A DNA stretch of 64,000 bases from Lysobacter sp. FW306-1B-D06B (GCF_038446665.1 NZ_CP151802.1:3596001-3660000); one strand, 5' to 3'; positions 37,701 to 47,562 are shown, counted from the stretch's first letter. Program-made: numbers and translations. The notes: a model not told the origin generated them from the sequence alone.

Positions 37701-40700
37701 ATGCCGAAGTCCGCAATTCCGACGCCTCCCCTGCCCCGGTCCGGACACCAGCGCGCCTGGTGGCGCGCTCCGGCCTCGCCCTCCGCGCTGGCGTTCCACA
37801 TCGCCACGGCCGCGGCCGCGCACGACGCGCCGCTGCTGGTGGTCGCGCGCGACAACCACGGCGCGCACCAGCTCGAATCGGACCTGCACACCCTGCTCGG
37901 TGCGCAGGCTGATCTGCCCGTGGTCACCTTCCCCGACTGGGAAACGCTGCCCTACGACCTCTTCAGCCCGCACCCGGACATCGTCAGCCAGCGCCTGGCC
38001 GCGCTGCACCGCCTGCCCACGCTCAAGCGCGGCATCGTGATCGTTCCGGTGCAGACGCTGCTGCAGCGGCTGGCGCCGCTCAAGCACGTGGTCGGCGGCA
38101 GCTTCGATGTGAAGACCGGCCAGCGCCTGGACCTGGATGCGGAAAAGCGGCGCCTGGAATCGGCCGGTTATCGCCACGTGCCGCAGGTGCTCGATCCGGG
38201 CGACTTCGCGGTGCGCGGCGGGCTGTTGGATGTCTACCCGATGGGCGCCGACCAGCCGTTCCGCGTCGAACTGCTCGACGACGAGATCGAGACGATCCGC
38301 GCGTTCGAACCCGAGTCGCAGCGTTCGCTGGAGAAGATCGACGCCGTCCACCTGTTGCCCGGCCGCGAAGTGCCGCTGGGCGATGCCGCGCTCAAGCGCG
38401 CGCTCGATGCCCTGCGCGACCGCTTCGATCTGGACACGCGCCGCAGCGCGCTCTACCAGGACCTCAAGGCGGGGTTGGCGCCGCCCGGCATCGAGTACTA
38501 CCTGCCGCTGTTCTTCGACACGACCTCCACGCTGTTCGACTACCTCGCCAAGGACACGCTCCCCGTCATCGCCGATGGCGCGATGGAGGCCGCCGAACAA
38601 TTCTGGAGCCACACCGGCGAGCGCTACGAACAACGCCGCCACGATCTCGAACGCCCGCTGCTGCCGCCCGACGCGCTGTACCTGTCGCCCGATGCGCTGC
38701 GCGCGCGCCTCAACGAGACCACGCGCGTGGAGATCTGCGGCGAAGGCCATGCGCAGCGCAAACGCGCGAGCGCACTGGGCGACCAACCCGCGCCGGCCTT
38801 GCCGATCGCCGCGCGCGACCACGCGCCGGCCGATGCCTTGAAGTCGTTTCTGTCGAGCTATCCGGGCCGCGTGCTGATCGCGGCGGATTCGCCGGGGCGT
38901 CGCGAGGCGTTGCTGGAGTTGTTGCAGGCGGCGGCGCTGAAGCCCGATGTACTGGCCGACTGGAATGCTTTTCTTCCCTCGCAGGCCGCGCAGGCGCTTC
39001 CCAGGTTCGCGATCGCGGTCGCGCCGTTCGAAGACGGTTTCGCCATCACCGAACCCGCGCTGGCCGTCCTCACCGAACGCCAGCTCTTCCCCGAGCGCGC
39101 CAGCCAGCCGCGCCGGCGCCGCCGCGTCGGCCGCGAGCCGGAAGCGATCATCAAGGACCTGGGCGAGCTCACCGAAGGCGCACCGATCGTCCACGAGGAC
39201 CACGGTGTCGGCCGCTATCGCGGACTGGTCACGCTCGACGCCGGCGGCATGCCCGCCGAATACCTGGAGATCGAGTACGCCAAGGGCGACCGCCTGTACG
39301 TGCCGGTCGCGCAGCTGCACCTGATCAACCGCTATTCCGGTGCATCTGAGGAAACCGCGCCGCTGCATTCGCTCGGCGGTGAGCAGTGGGCGAAGGCCAA
39401 GCGCAAGGCCGCCGAGAAAGTCCGCGACGTCGCCGCCGAACTGCTGGAAATCCAGGCCAAGCGGCAGGCGCGTGCGGGACTGGCGATCGACGTGGACCGC
39501 GCGGCGTACGAACCGTTCGCGGCGGCGTTCCCGTTCGAGGAGACGCCGGACCAGCACTCGGCGATCGAAGCGGTGATCCGCGACCTCGCCTCGAGCCAGC
39601 CGATGGACCGCGTGGTCTGCGGCGACGTTGGCTTCGGCAAGACCGAGGTCGCGGTACGCGCGGCCTTCGTCAGCGCGATGAGCGGCAAGCAGGTTGCCGT
39701 ACTGGTGCCGACCACGCTGCTGGCCGAACAGCATTACCGCAATTTCCGCGACCGCTTCGCCGACTGGCCGATCCGCGTGGAAGTGCTCTCGCGCTTCAAG
39801 ACCAAGAAGGAAATCGAGACCGAACTGACCAAGGTCGCCGACGGCAGCATCGACGTGATCGTCGGCACGCACCGCCTGTTGCAGCCGGACGTGCGCTTCA
39901 AGGACCTGGGCGCGGTGATCGTCGACGAAGAACAGCGTTTCGGCGTGCGCCAAAAGGAAGCACTGAAGGCGTTGCGCGCGAACGTCCACCTGCTCACGCT
40001 CACCGCCACGCCGATCCCGCGCACGCTCAACATGGCGATGGCCGGACTGCGCGACCTGTCGATCATCGCCACGCCGCCCGCGCACCGCCTGGCGGTGCAG
40101 ACCTTCGTCGTGCCGTGGGACGACATGCAGCTGCGCGAGGCGTTCCAGCGCGAGCTTTCGCGCGGCGGCCAGGTGTACTTCCTGCACAACGACGTGGAAA
40201 GCATCGGGCGCATGCAGCGCCAGCTTCAGGAGCTGGTGCCGGAGGCGCGCATCGGCATCGCCCACGGCCAGATGCCCGAGCGCGAGCTGGAACGGGTGAT
40301 GCTCGACTTCCACAAGCAGCGCTTCAACGTGCTGCTGTCGACGACGATCATCGAGTCGGGCATCGACATCCCCAACGCCAACACCATCATCATGAACCGT
40401 GCCGACAAGTTCGGCCTGGCGCAGCTGCACCAGCTGCGCGGGCGCGTCGGCCGTTCGCACCACCGTGCCTACGCCTACCTCGTCGTGCCCGATCGCAAGG
40501 CGATCACCGAGGACGCACGCAAGCGGTTGGACGCGATCGCGGCGATGGACGAACTCGGCGCCGGCTTCACGCTCGCCACGCACGACCTGGAAATCCGCGG
40601 CGCCGGCGAACTGCTCGGCGAGGAACAAAGCGGACAGATGGCCGAGGTCGGCTTCAGCCTCTACACCGAACTGCTGGAGCGCGCGGTGCGTTCGATCCGC

Positions 40701-41180
40701 CAGGGCAAGCTGCCCGACGTGGACGGCCACGAGGTTCGCGGCGCCGAAGTCGAACTGCGCGTGCCCTCGCTGATCCCCGACGACTACCTGCCCGACGTGC
40801 ACACGCGCCTGACGCTGTACAAGCGCATCAGCGGCGCACGCGACACGGAGGAACTGCGCGAGTTGCAGGTGGAGATGATCGACCGCTTCGGCCTTCTGCC
40901 CGACGCCGCCAAGCACCTGTTCGCCATCGCCGAACTGAAACTTCGCGCGACGCAGCTGGGCATCCGCAAACTCGACCTGGGCGACAAGGGTGGACGCGTG
41001 CACTTCGTCGAGAAACCCAACGTCGACCCGATGGCGATCATCAAGCTGATCCAGGGCCAGCCCAAGCTCTACCGGATGGAAGGCCCGGACAAGTTGCGCA
41101 TGGCGCTGGAACTGCCCGATGCGCAGTCGCGCGTGCTGGCCGCGCGCGGCATCCTCACGGCACTTCAGCCGGCCGCGTGA
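37701..41180 (+). CDS. mfd: Mfd, transcription-repair coupling factor
   Basis: Mfd removes stalled RNA polymerase at lesions and recruits UvrA. The 1159-residue protein has the UvrB-like N-terminal module (VVTFPDWETLPYDLFSPHPD), the RNA-polymerase interaction domain (DHGVGRYRGLVTLD, about residue 500), the RecG-like motor with Walker A CGDVGFGKTEVA, DEEQ box (VIVDEEQRFGV) and TATPIPRTLN, and the C-terminal TRCF domain. The frame is open about 60 codons upstream, but the ATG at 37701 (MPKSAIPTPPLPRSG) gives the family length. Confidence 0.96.
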   Translation: MPKSAIPTPPLPRSGHQRAWWRAPASPSALAFHIATAAAAHDAPLLVVARDNHGAHQLESDLHTLLGAQADLPVVTFPDWETLPYDLFSPHPDIVSQRLAALHRLPTLKRGIVIVPVQTLLQRLAPLKHVVGGSFDVKTGQRLDLDAEKRRLESAGYRHVPQVLDPGDFAVRGGLLDVYPMGADQPFRVELLDDEIETIRAFEPESQRSLEKIDAVHLLPGREVPLGDAALKRALDALRDRFDLDTRRSALYQDLKAGLAPPGIEYYLPLFFDTTSTLFDYLAKDTLPVIADGAMEAAEQFWSHTGERYEQRRHDLERPLLPPDALYLSPDALRARLNETTRVEICGEGHAQRKRASALGDQPAPALPIAARDHAPADALKSFLSSYPGRVLIAADSPGRREALLELLQAAALKPDVLADWNAFLPSQAAQALPRFAIAVAPFEDGFAITEPALAVLTERQLFPERASQPRRRRRVGREPEAIIKDLGELTEGAPIVHEDHGVGRYRGLVTLDAGGMPAEYLEIEYAKGDRLYVPVAQLHLINRYSGASEETAPLHSLGGEQWAKAKRKAAEKVRDVAAELLEIQAKRQARAGLAIDVDRAAYEPFAAAFPFEETPDQHSAIEAVIRDLASSQPMDRVVCGDVGFGKTEVAVRAAFVSAMSGKQVAVLVPTTLLAEQHYRNFRDRFADWPIRVEVLSRFKTKKEIETELTKVADGSIDVIVGTHRLLQPDVRFKDLGAVIVDEEQRFGVRQKEALKALRANVHLLTLTATPIPRTLNMAMAGLRDLSIIATPPAHRLAVQTFVVPWDDMQLREAFQRELSRGGQVYFLHNDVESIGRMQRQLQELVPEARIGIAHGQMPERELERVMLDFHKQRFNVLLSTTIIESGIDIPNANTIIMNRADKFGLAQLHQLRGRVGRSHHRAYAYLVVPDRKAITEDARKRLDAIAAMDELGAGFTLATHDLEIRGAGELLGEEQSGQMAEVGFSLYTELLERAVRSIRQGKLPDVDGHEVRGAEVELRVPSLIPDDYLPDVHTRLTLYKRISGARDTEELRELQVEMIDRFGLLPDAAKHLFAIAELKLRATQLGIRKLDLGDKGGRVHFVEKPNVDPMAIIKLIQGQPKLYRMEGPDKLRMALELPDAQSRVLAARGILTALQPAA

Positions 41181-41200
41181 GGTCGGCTAAGGTGGGCGGC

Positions 41201-41734
41201 ATGAAACTGCCGCTCACCGCCCTTTCCTGCCTGCTGTTCCTTTCGGCCTGCGCTTCTTCGCCGCGCGTCGCCGATTCCGTTGCCCGTGTCGAAACCGGCG
41301 CCGCGATGACCTTCATCCTCGTGCGCCATGCGGAGAAGGCGGCCGACGGCAGCAACGACCCGCCGCTCACCGACGCCGGCCGCGCCCGCGCGCAGGCGCT
41401 CGCGCAGCGGTTGTCGCCGGTGCCGGTGATCGCGGTGTACACCACCGCGTTCCAGCGCACGCGCCAGACCGCGACGCCGACCGCGCAGGAGCACGGCTTG
41501 CCGCTGATCACCTACGACGCGAAGCAGCCGGCCACCGAATTCGCCGCGCTGCTGCGCGAGCGTCATGCGGGGCAGACGGTGCTGGTCGTCGGCCACAGCA
41601 ACACGGTGCCGGACAGCGCCGCCGCGCTGTGCGCCTGCCAGGTCGCGCCGATGAGCGAGGCGGAGTACGACCGGCTGACGACGGTGCGGGTGGATGCGTC
41701 GGGACGCGCGGTGTTGGAAGTCGGGCGCCAGTAG
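41201..41734 (+). CDS. histidine phosphatase family lipoprotein
   Basis: A 177-residue lipoprotein with a lipobox LSAC near residue 14 (LLFLSACASS). The mature part is a histidine phosphatase (phosphoglycerate-mutase/SixA fold): LVRHAEKA contains the phospho-acceptor RH(A/G)E motif, and VVGHSNTVP the second catalytic His. AAGGTG precedes the ATG at 41201. It follows mfd by 20 bp. Substrate unknown. Confidence 0.82.
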   Translation: MKLPLTALSCLLFLSACASSPRVADSVARVETGAAMTFILVRHAEKAADGSNDPPLTDAGRARAQALAQRLSPVPVIAVYTTAFQRTRQTATPTAQEHGLPLITYDAKQPATEFAALLRERHAGQTVLVVGHSNTVPDSAAALCACQVAPMSEAEYDRLTTVRVDASGRAVLEVGRQ

Positions 41735-41781
41735 CGCGGCGTTTCCCTTCTCCCCTCGGGAGAAGGTGCCCGGAGGGCGGA

Positions 41782-41864
41782 TGAGGGGTAACGGAGCATC
41801 AAGGCACAACCCGCGGCGCGGTGATGCACCGGCGCTCCGCACGTTGATGCTCCGTTACCCCTCA
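41782..41864. repeat. long inverted repeat downstream of the phosphatase gene
   Basis: TGAGGGGTAACGGAGCATCA plus one base (41782-41802) pairs perfectly with 41844-41864 around a 41-bp loop, flanked by CTCCCCTCGGGAG and CTCTCCCGAGGGGAGAG palindromes. Related CCCTCACCCCAACCCCTCTC is also at 61812. It separates convergent genes and could act as a terminator in both directions. Confidence 0.85.
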
Positions 41865-41925
41865 CCCCAACCCCTCTCCCGAGGGGAGAGGGGCATGGGT
41901 GCTGCGCTTGGTCCGGTGACCTCAC

Positions 41926-43497
41926 TTACAACTGCGACTCCACCGGCAACCACCGCACCACCGCGGCCATCGTGCGCCGCTTCCAGTCCGCCTCCGGTTC
42001 CTGCGTCCACACGCGCGGGGGCTCTTTCGAACCGTCCTCCCAGCGCAGCGCGTCGTTTTCCAGATACACGCGGTAGCTGTTCTTCGCGCTCACCTTCCAC
42101 TCATAGATGCGCAGCAGTTCGCGCGTGAGTTCGCGATCGGTGAACGCGATGCCCATCTCGGTATTGAGGTTGATCGAACGCGGATCGAAATTCACCGAGC
42201 CGACGAAGCCCACGTCGCCGTCCACCATGAAAGCTTTGGTATGCAGGCTGGCCTCGCTCGACGAGGAGCCCAGCAGGCCGCTGCCCCCGCCGCCGCCGGG
42301 GCCGCGCGCCATCAGCTCGTACAGCTCGACGCCGCCGCGCAGCAGCGGCGCGCGGTACGGCGCGTAGCCGCCGTGCACCGCCGCGACGTCCGTCGCCGCG
42401 AGCGAGTTGGTCAGCACGCTCACGCGCACGCCGCGATCGCGCATGCGCAGCATCCACGCCACGCCTTCGTCGCCGGGCACGAAGTACGGCGAGCTGATGA
42501 ACAGCTCGCGCTTCGCCCCGGCCACGGTCGGGGTGATCGCGTCGATCAGCCAGTCGCCCTTGCGCGGCGCGCCTTCGGCTTTTTCCGGAGGGTCCGACAC
42601 CACGTGCGCCTCGCGCGTCCAGCGCGGCGCGCGACTGCCGCGCAGCAACGCCTGCACGCTTGGCGAACGCGCCAGTTGCTCCAGGTAGGGCTCGGCGTCC
42701 TTGTTGCGGTACTCCAGCGCTCCCACGCGACGCAGCCGCTGCAGCGAAAGCTCGTCCGCATCCACCAGCTGCGCCAGCGGAATCGCCGCCCCACTGTTCC
42801 AGTAGGCGTCGAAGATGCGCGCGGTTTCGCGCACGGGCTCACCGACCACCGCAAGGTCCGCATCAAGGAAGTTGGATTCCTCGGCCGCGCCGAAATACTC
42901 GTCGCCGATGTTGCGCCCGCCGACCACGGCGACGCGGCCGTCGGCGATCCATGCCTTGTTGTGCATGCGCCGGTTGAGGCTGAAGACCCGCAGCAGCATC
43001 TCCACGCCGCGCAGGAAGTACGACTGCCGGGCGCGCGATGGATTGAACATGCGCACCTCGATGTTCGGGTGGCGGTCCAGCGCGGCCAGCACGGAATCCT
43101 TCGCGTGCGAATTCAGGTCGTCCAGCAGCAGCCGCACGCGCACGCCGCGGTCGGCAGCGGCAAGGACCTCGTGCACGATCAGATTGCCGGTCAGGTCCGG
43201 CTTCCAGATGTAGTACTGCAGATCCAGGCTGCGCCCGGCGGTGCGCGCAGTGACCGCGCGGACGGTGAAGGCGTCCAGGTTGTCGGCGATCAGCGACAGC
43301 CCGGCCTGCCCGGGATGCGCCTGCTCCAGCGGCGCGATGGCGCGATCCAGCGCGGTCTCCACGCGGTCGGCGGGAATCGACTGCACGGGCGCGCCGCGTG
43401 CGCGTTGCGCGAAGCGGCCGTAGCTGTAGACCGACAGCAGCGAAGCCGCCACCAGCACCAGCACGACGATGCCGATCCACCGCAGCTTCCGGGTCAT
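41926..43497 (-). CDS. phospholipase D / cardiolipin synthase-like protein
   Basis: A 523-residue membrane-anchored enzyme with one N-terminal helix (6-26) and two HKD catalytic motifs: HNKAWIADGRVAVVGGRN and HTKAFMVDGDVGFVGSVN. This layout matches ClsC-type cardiolipin synthases and related PLD-family proteins. A Gly/Ser-rich insert (GPGGGGGSGLLGSSSSEA) sits just before the second motif. The start is the ATG at 43497 (MTRKLRWIG) with GGGA upstream; two earlier ATGs are open. Whether it makes cardiolipin is an inference. Confidence 0.83.
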   Translation of the reverse strand: MTRKLRWIGIVVLVLVAASLLSVYSYGRFAQRARGAPVQSIPADRVETALDRAIAPLEQAHPGQAGLSLIADNLDAFTVRAVTARTAGRSLDLQYYIWKPDLTGNLIVHEVLAAADRGVRVRLLLDDLNSHAKDSVLAALDRHPNIEVRMFNPSRARQSYFLRGVEMLLRVFSLNRRMHNKAWIADGRVAVVGGRNIGDEYFGAAEESNFLDADLAVVGEPVRETARIFDAYWNSGAAIPLAQLVDADELSLQRLRRVGALEYRNKDAEPYLEQLARSPSVQALLRGSRAPRWTREAHVVSDPPEKAEGAPRKGDWLIDAITPTVAGAKRELFISSPYFVPGDEGVAWMLRMRDRGVRVSVLTNSLAATDVAAVHGGYAPYRAPLLRGGVELYELMARGPGGGGGSGLLGSSSSEASLHTKAFMVDGDVGFVGSVNFDPRSINLNTEMGIAFTDRELTRELLRIYEWKVSAKNSYRVYLENDALRWEDGSKEPPRVWTQEPEADWKRRTMAAVVRWLPVESQL

Positions 43498-43628
43498 GTG
43501 CATCCCGCATGGGCCATGGCGTCCGATTCTAGCCACGCACCTGCAACGAAGTTTTCACGCGATGGCATCACGACGCCATGCGGGGCACCCGCTAGACTCC
43601 CGCGAGCTTCCCTGCCTGCCCGTTCCAG

Positions 43629-44000
43629 ATGACCCGTCGCATCGCGCCCGTCCTGATTGCCCTGCTCGTCTCTGCCTGCGCCAGCGCTCCGAAGGTCGCG
43701 CTTCCGGTGGAGGCGCGCCTGCACCCCGGCCAGCGCATGGCGCTTCCGGAGAACGCACGCATCACCTACATCGGCACCGTCAACGACTCGCGCTGCCCGC
43801 CGGACGTGACGTGCGTGCACGCCGGCGACGCCGACGTGCGCCTGCGCTTCCAGAAGCCCGACACCGTGCTCGACGTGGTGCTCAAGGCCTCCGAACTGGG
43901 ACAGCCGCGCGCCATCGGCGCCTGGCGCGTGACCCTGCTCGCGCTGTCGCCGGGTCCGCGTCCGGCCGCGACGCTGCGCGTGAACGACGCCGCCCGCTGA
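43629..44000 (+). CDS. small lipoprotein with CxxxxxC motif, function unknown
   Basis: A 123-residue lipoprotein: signal MTRRIAPVLIALLVSACASA with lipobox VSAC at Cys17. The mature domain has YIGTVNDSRCPPDVTCVHAG, two Cys six residues apart, a pattern found in many small uncharacterised exported proteins, followed by beta-rich sequence. Not recognised further. Between the divergent PLD gene and a pirin gene. Confidence 0.65.
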   Translation: MTRRIAPVLIALLVSACASAPKVALPVEARLHPGQRMALPENARITYIGTVNDSRCPPDVTCVHAGDADVRLRFQKPDTVLDVVLKASELGQPRAIGAWRVTLLALSPGPRPAATLRVNDAAR

Positions 44001-44079
44001 GCGCGACGCACGGCGGTACATGCGACGACGCGCGGGGATGTGACACCCTCACCGCACGCTCGCTTCCGGAGATCCCGCC

Positions 44080-44940
44080 ATGACCCTCATCGTTTCCCCC
44101 CGTGTGCACGACCTCGGCGGGTTCCAGGTGCGTCGCGCCGTGCCGAGCATCCAGGCGCGATCGGTCGGGCCGTTCGTGTTCGTCGATCACATGGGGCCGG
44201 CGGTGTTCGAAGTCGGGCGCGGCATCGACGTGCGTCCGCACCCGCACATCGGGCTGGCGACGGTGACCTTCCTGTGGTCGGGCACGATCACCCACCGCGA
44301 CACGCTCGGCAGCCTGCAGGACATCAACCCGGGCGACGTGAACTGGATGACCGCCGGCCGCGGCATCGCCCATTCCGAACGCACGCCGGGCACGCTGCGC
44401 GAGCACCAGCATCCGCTGCACGGCATGCAGACCTGGGTCGCGCTGCCGCGCGGCAGCGAAGAAGCCGACCCGGGCTTCTTCCACCACCCCGCCGCGACCC
44501 TGCCGCAGCAACGCCGCGACGGCAGCTGGCTGCGCGTGGTGGCCGGGCGCGGCTACGGCGAGGAATCGCCCGTGCGCGTGTACGCCGACACGCTCTATGT
44601 CGCCATCGACCTGGACGCCGACGCCGAACTCGCCCTGGACGACAGCCACCCCGAGCGCGCCCTCTACGTGCTGGAAGGCGACGCCCAGCTCGACGGCGCC
44701 GACATCCCGGCCATGCACCTGATCGTGCTCGACCCCGGCACCCGGCCGACACTGCGCGCCCGCACGCCCGTGAAGGCGATGCTGCTGGGCGGCGAGCCGC
44801 TCGACGGCCCGCGCCACCTGTGGTGGAACTTCGTGTCCAGCTCGAAGGAGCGGATCGAGCAGGCCAAGCAGGACTGGCTGGAGGGACGCTTCGGCAAGGT
44901 GCCCGGCGACGACGAGTTCATCCCCCTGCCCGAGCGCTGA
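44080..44940 (+). CDS. pirin family protein (first of two)
   Basis: A 286-residue bicupin. The N-terminal cupin has the metal ligands in RPHPHIGLATVTFLWSG and DVNWMTAGRGIAHSERTP. Pirins bind iron and some act as quercetin dioxygenases; the role here is unknown. The C-terminus NFVSSSKERIEQAKQDW is the family end. ATG at 44080. Confidence 0.88.
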   Translation: MTLIVSPRVHDLGGFQVRRAVPSIQARSVGPFVFVDHMGPAVFEVGRGIDVRPHPHIGLATVTFLWSGTITHRDTLGSLQDINPGDVNWMTAGRGIAHSERTPGTLREHQHPLHGMQTWVALPRGSEEADPGFFHHPAATLPQQRRDGSWLRVVAGRGYGEESPVRVYADTLYVAIDLDADAELALDDSHPERALYVLEGDAQLDGADIPAMHLIVLDPGTRPTLRARTPVKAMLLGGEPLDGPRHLWWNFVSSSKERIEQAKQDWLEGRFGKVPGDDEFIPLPER

Positions 44941-45017
44941 CCGGCCCGACCCATTGGCTTTGCGGATGATCGGCCCCGACTCATAAGCCTGGCTGTTTGC
45001 CTATTAAGTCTGGTTAT

Positions 45018-45046
45018 TTGTCAAGTGCCGTTTTCTGGACTATGTT
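45018..45046 (+). promoter_or_regulatory. sigma-70 promoter before the secreted protein at 45148
   Basis: TTGTCA, 17 bases, TATGTT: 5 of 6 and 4 of 6 to consensus, in an AT-rich stretch, about 100 bp before the GTG start. Confidence 0.55.
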
Positions 45047-45147
45047 CGACCCAGATCGGCCGAAGCGGTCACGGTTCGCCGGTCAGCGCAGCCCGCCTCA
45101 TGGGCTGTTTCGTTGCAAGGGGTTGTAACGACTACAGGGGGTTTGTC

Positions 45148-45606
45148 GTGAAGACGACGGCATGGCGTATGTCGGCCCTGCTCGTGCTCGCCGGTGTGGG
45201 CATGGCGAGTGCGCACGCGCAGAGCACGCAGGAAGGTAACTGTCCCCAGCTGCCCGCCGAGGCGGGTCTGGTCTGGGAATACAAGGCCACGGGCGGCGCC
45301 GACTTCTGTCGTGCACTGCGCGCCGATGGCTCCGAAGCGTTCGGTCTCTACATTTCGCGCAAGGCGAACTTCGAGCCCAAGCGCGGCAATCGCGCCGAGC
45401 CGGGCGTGATCGACGGCCAGAGCATCCACTGGTATCGCGGCGAAGTGGCGACGCGTCCGAACGTGGAAGTCCGCGAAACGCTGGTCGAATTGCCCGACGG
45501 CCGCGTCGCGCACATCTGGCTGCAGGCCGAGCAACCGCAACTGGCACCGGCGATCAGCCAGGCGCAGTCGCTGCGTTTCCCGGCCACGCGTCTGAGCAGC
45601 AACTGA
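45148..45606 (+). CDS. small secreted protein, function unknown
   Basis: A 152-residue exported protein. I use the GTG at 45148 ([20 protein letters not shown], cleavage near AHAQ) because GGGGG lies six bases upstream; the frame is open further. The mature part has two Cys (GNCPQLP and ADFCRAL) that may form a disulfide, and ends [13 protein letters not shown]. Similar proteins occur in this family of bacteria but I know no function. Confidence 0.6.
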   Translation: MKTTAWRMSALLVLAGVGMASAHAQSTQEGNCPQLPAEAGLVWEYKATGGADFCRALRADGSEAFGLYISRKANFEPKRGNRAEPGVIDGQSIHWYRGEVATRPNVEVRETLVELPDGRVAHIWLQAEQPQLAPAISQAQSLRFPATRLSSN

Positions 45607-45616
45607 GCCTTGCCGT

Positions 45617-45656
45617 GACGGCCCTTCCGCCCGCCAGCCGCGGGCGGAAAGCCGTC
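45617..45656 (+). terminator. hairpin after the secreted protein gene
   Basis: GACGGC-cc-TTCCGCCCG pairs with CGGGCGGAA-a-GCCGTC, a 15-pair stem with a small internal bulge, 10 bp past the stop. No T-tract. Confidence 0.45.
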
Positions 45657-45796
45657 AATCGGCCCGGGCGTGCAATCAGCTTCTTTCGCAGTTACCGTCC
45701 TCCTCGCCGCTCCTAAGATCGGCCGCTTTCGCGCGCGGAACACATCCCGGCGCGTATCGGTTCGATTCCATCGGTTCCATGGGCAGGAGAAACAAC

Positions 45797-46534
45797 ATGA
45801 TCAGGAAGCTTGCGGCCGAGTTCATCGGCACGTTCTGGTTGGTGCTTGGCGGTTGCGGAAGTGCAGTGCTCGCGGCGAAGTTCAATTCGGGCGGTGTCGA
45901 GATCGGCATCGGCCTGGTCGGCGTCTCGCTCGCCTTCGGCCTCACGGTCCTCACCGGCGCGTACGCGCTGGGTCATATCTCGGGCGGCCATTTCAATCCT
46001 GCCGTGAGTTTCGGCCTGTGGGCCGGCGGCCGTTTCCCGACCGGCGAACTGGTGCCTTACATCTTCGCCCAGGTGCTGGGCGGCATCCTCGCCGCGTTCG
46101 TCCTGTTGCATATCGCCGGTGGGGCGCCGGGCTTCACCATCGATCCCAATGCCGCCGGCACGTTCGCCACCAACGGCTTCGGCTCGCACTCGCCCGGCGG
46201 GTACGGCATCGGTGCGGCGTTCCTGTGCGAGCTGGTGATGACGGCGATGTTCCTGATCGTGATCCTCGGCGCCACGCACACGCGCGCGCCGGCGGGCTTC
46301 GCGCCCATCGCGATTGGTCTTGCGCTGACGCTGATCCACCTGATCTCCATCCCGGTCACCAATACGTCGGTGAACCCGGCGCGTTCCACCGCCGTGGCGG
46401 TGTTCGGCGGCCCGGTGGCGATGTCGCAGCTGTGGCTGTTCTGGGTCGCGCCGATCGCCGGCGGCCTGCTCGGCGGCGTGGTCTATCGCTGGCTCGGTCA
46501 GTACGGTCCGGAGGTCGCGGGCACGCGTCGCTGA
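45797..46534 (+). CDS. aqpZ: aquaporin Z
   Basis: A 245-residue water channel of the inner membrane, six helices plus two half-helices. The NPA motifs are HFNPAVS (Asn67) and SVNPARS, with the selectivity Arg in the latter, as in E. coli AqpZ, so water rather than glycerol is expected. AGGAG lies eight bases before the ATG at 45797. Monocistronic, ending at a strong terminator. Confidence 0.95.
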   Translation: MIRKLAAEFIGTFWLVLGGCGSAVLAAKFNSGGVEIGIGLVGVSLAFGLTVLTGAYALGHISGGHFNPAVSFGLWAGGRFPTGELVPYIFAQVLGGILAAFVLLHIAGGAPGFTIDPNAAGTFATNGFGSHSPGGYGIGAAFLCELVMTAMFLIVILGATHTRAPAGFAPIAIGLALTLIHLISIPVTNTSVNPARSTAVAVFGGPVAMSQLWLFWVAPIAGGLLGGVVYRWLGQYGPEVAGTRR

Positions 46535-46559
46535 TCGCTGCGTCTTCGATGCAATGAAG

Positions 46560-46590
46560 AAAGGCCACGCGCGAGCGTGGCCTTTTTTTT
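46560..46590 (+). terminator. rho-independent terminator of aqpZ
   Basis: The stem AAAGGCCACGC/GCGTGGCCTTT with loop GCGA is followed by TTTTTTG. Confidence 0.93.
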
Positions 46591-46617
46591 GATGACTCGC
46601 CGAAACGGCATTGCTTC

Positions 46618-46702
46618 TGTAGCCCGGGTAAGGCCGAAGGCCGCACCCGGGGCCCGGCGCCGGACACACCTCCCCGGGTGCGCTGCGCGTACCCGGGCTA
46701 CA
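46618..46702. repeat. TGTAGCCCGGGTA inverted repeat element
   Basis: TGTAGCCCGGGTA (46618-46630) and TACCCGGGCTACA (46690-46702) are perfect 13-bp terminal inverted repeats around 59 bp that contain GGCCGAAGGCC and CACCCGGGG palindromes. It is MITE-like in shape. Elements of this type are common in Xanthomonadaceae spacers. Confidence 0.85.
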
Positions 46703-46707
46703 ACGGG

Positions 46708-47562
46708 CTAAAAACGCCCTTCCTGGTAATCGACGAACGCCTGCATGATCTGCTCCTTGGTGTTCATCACGAACGGGCCGTAGCGCGCGACCGGCTCGCG
46801 CAGCGGACGGCCGGCGACGAGGATCGCGCGCAGGCCGCCGTCGCCGGCTTCCAGGCGCACGGTACGACCGCCGATGAGCACGGCGATTTCCTGCGTCGAC
46901 AGCGGCCGCGCATCGCGTCCCTCACCGAGGGAACCGGCGCCTTCGAATACATAGGCGAACGCGTTGTGGCCTTCGGGCAAGTCATATTCCCAGCGCGCGC
47001 CGGGGGCGAGTTCGATGTCCAGGTAGACCGGATCGGTCGCCGGCTGGCGAATGGGACCGGCGACGTCGCCGACGCGCCCCGCGATGACCTTCACGCGCAC
47101 GCCTTGCGCCGGTTGCAGCAGCGGAATGCGGTCGGGCGCGAACTCCTGGTACTGCGGCTCCGCCATCTTCTCCGCGGCCGGCAGGTTCACCCACAGCTGG
47201 AAGCCGCGCATGCGGCCTTCCTGCTGCTCGGGCATTTCCGAATGCACCAGGCCGCGGCCGGCGGTCATCCACTGCACGCTGCCGGGCACGAGCACGCCTT
47301 CGTTGCCGTGGTTGTCCTTGTGGCGCATGCGGCCGTCGAGCATGTAGGTGACGGTCTCGAAGCCACGGTGCGGATGCTCGGGGAAGCCGGCGAGGTAATC
47401 CTCGGGCTTGTCGGTGCCGAACTCGTCCAGCATCAGGAACGGGTCGAGCATTTCCAGCTGCGGCGTGCCGATCACGCGCGTCAGGCGCACGCCGGCGCCG
47501 TCGGAAGCGGGCATGCCGCGCAGGGTGCGGCCGATGCGGGCGAAGTCGTGGGCGTTGCTCAT
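46708..47562 (-). CDS. pirin family protein (second of two)
   Basis: A 284-residue bicupin with metal ligands in EHPHRGFETVTYMLDG and SVQWMTAGRGLVHSEMP, the canonical pirin/YhhW arrangement. AGGAG precedes the ATG at 47562 (MSNAHDFARIGRT). It is only about 35-40% alike by eye to the pirin at 44080, so they look like separate subfamilies rather than a recent duplicate. Confidence 0.88.
   Translation of the reverse strand: MSNAHDFARIGRTLRGMPASDGAGVRLTRVIGTPQLEMLDPFLMLDEFGTDKPEDYLAGFPEHPHRGFETVTYMLDGRMRHKDNHGNEGVLVPGSVQWMTAGRGLVHSEMPEQQEGRMRGFQLWVNLPAAEKMAEPQYQEFAPDRIPLLQPAQGVRVKVIAGRVGDVAGPIRQPATDPVYLDIELAPGARWEYDLPEGHNAFAYVFEGAGSLGEGRDARPLSTQEIAVLIGGRTVRLEAGDGGLRAILVAGRPLREPVARYGPFVMNTKEQIMQAFVDYQEGRF

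Noticed and set aside
37674..41003. Open frame of over 1100 codons on the strand opposite mfd
   Set aside because: The translation is His/Val/Gln/Arg-rich with no domain, and it is fully antisense to a conserved gene; long antisense frames are usual in GC-rich DNA.
44080..47562. The two pirin genes as a recent tandem duplication
   Set aside because: Only the cupin motifs agree; they are on opposite strands with three unrelated genes between them.
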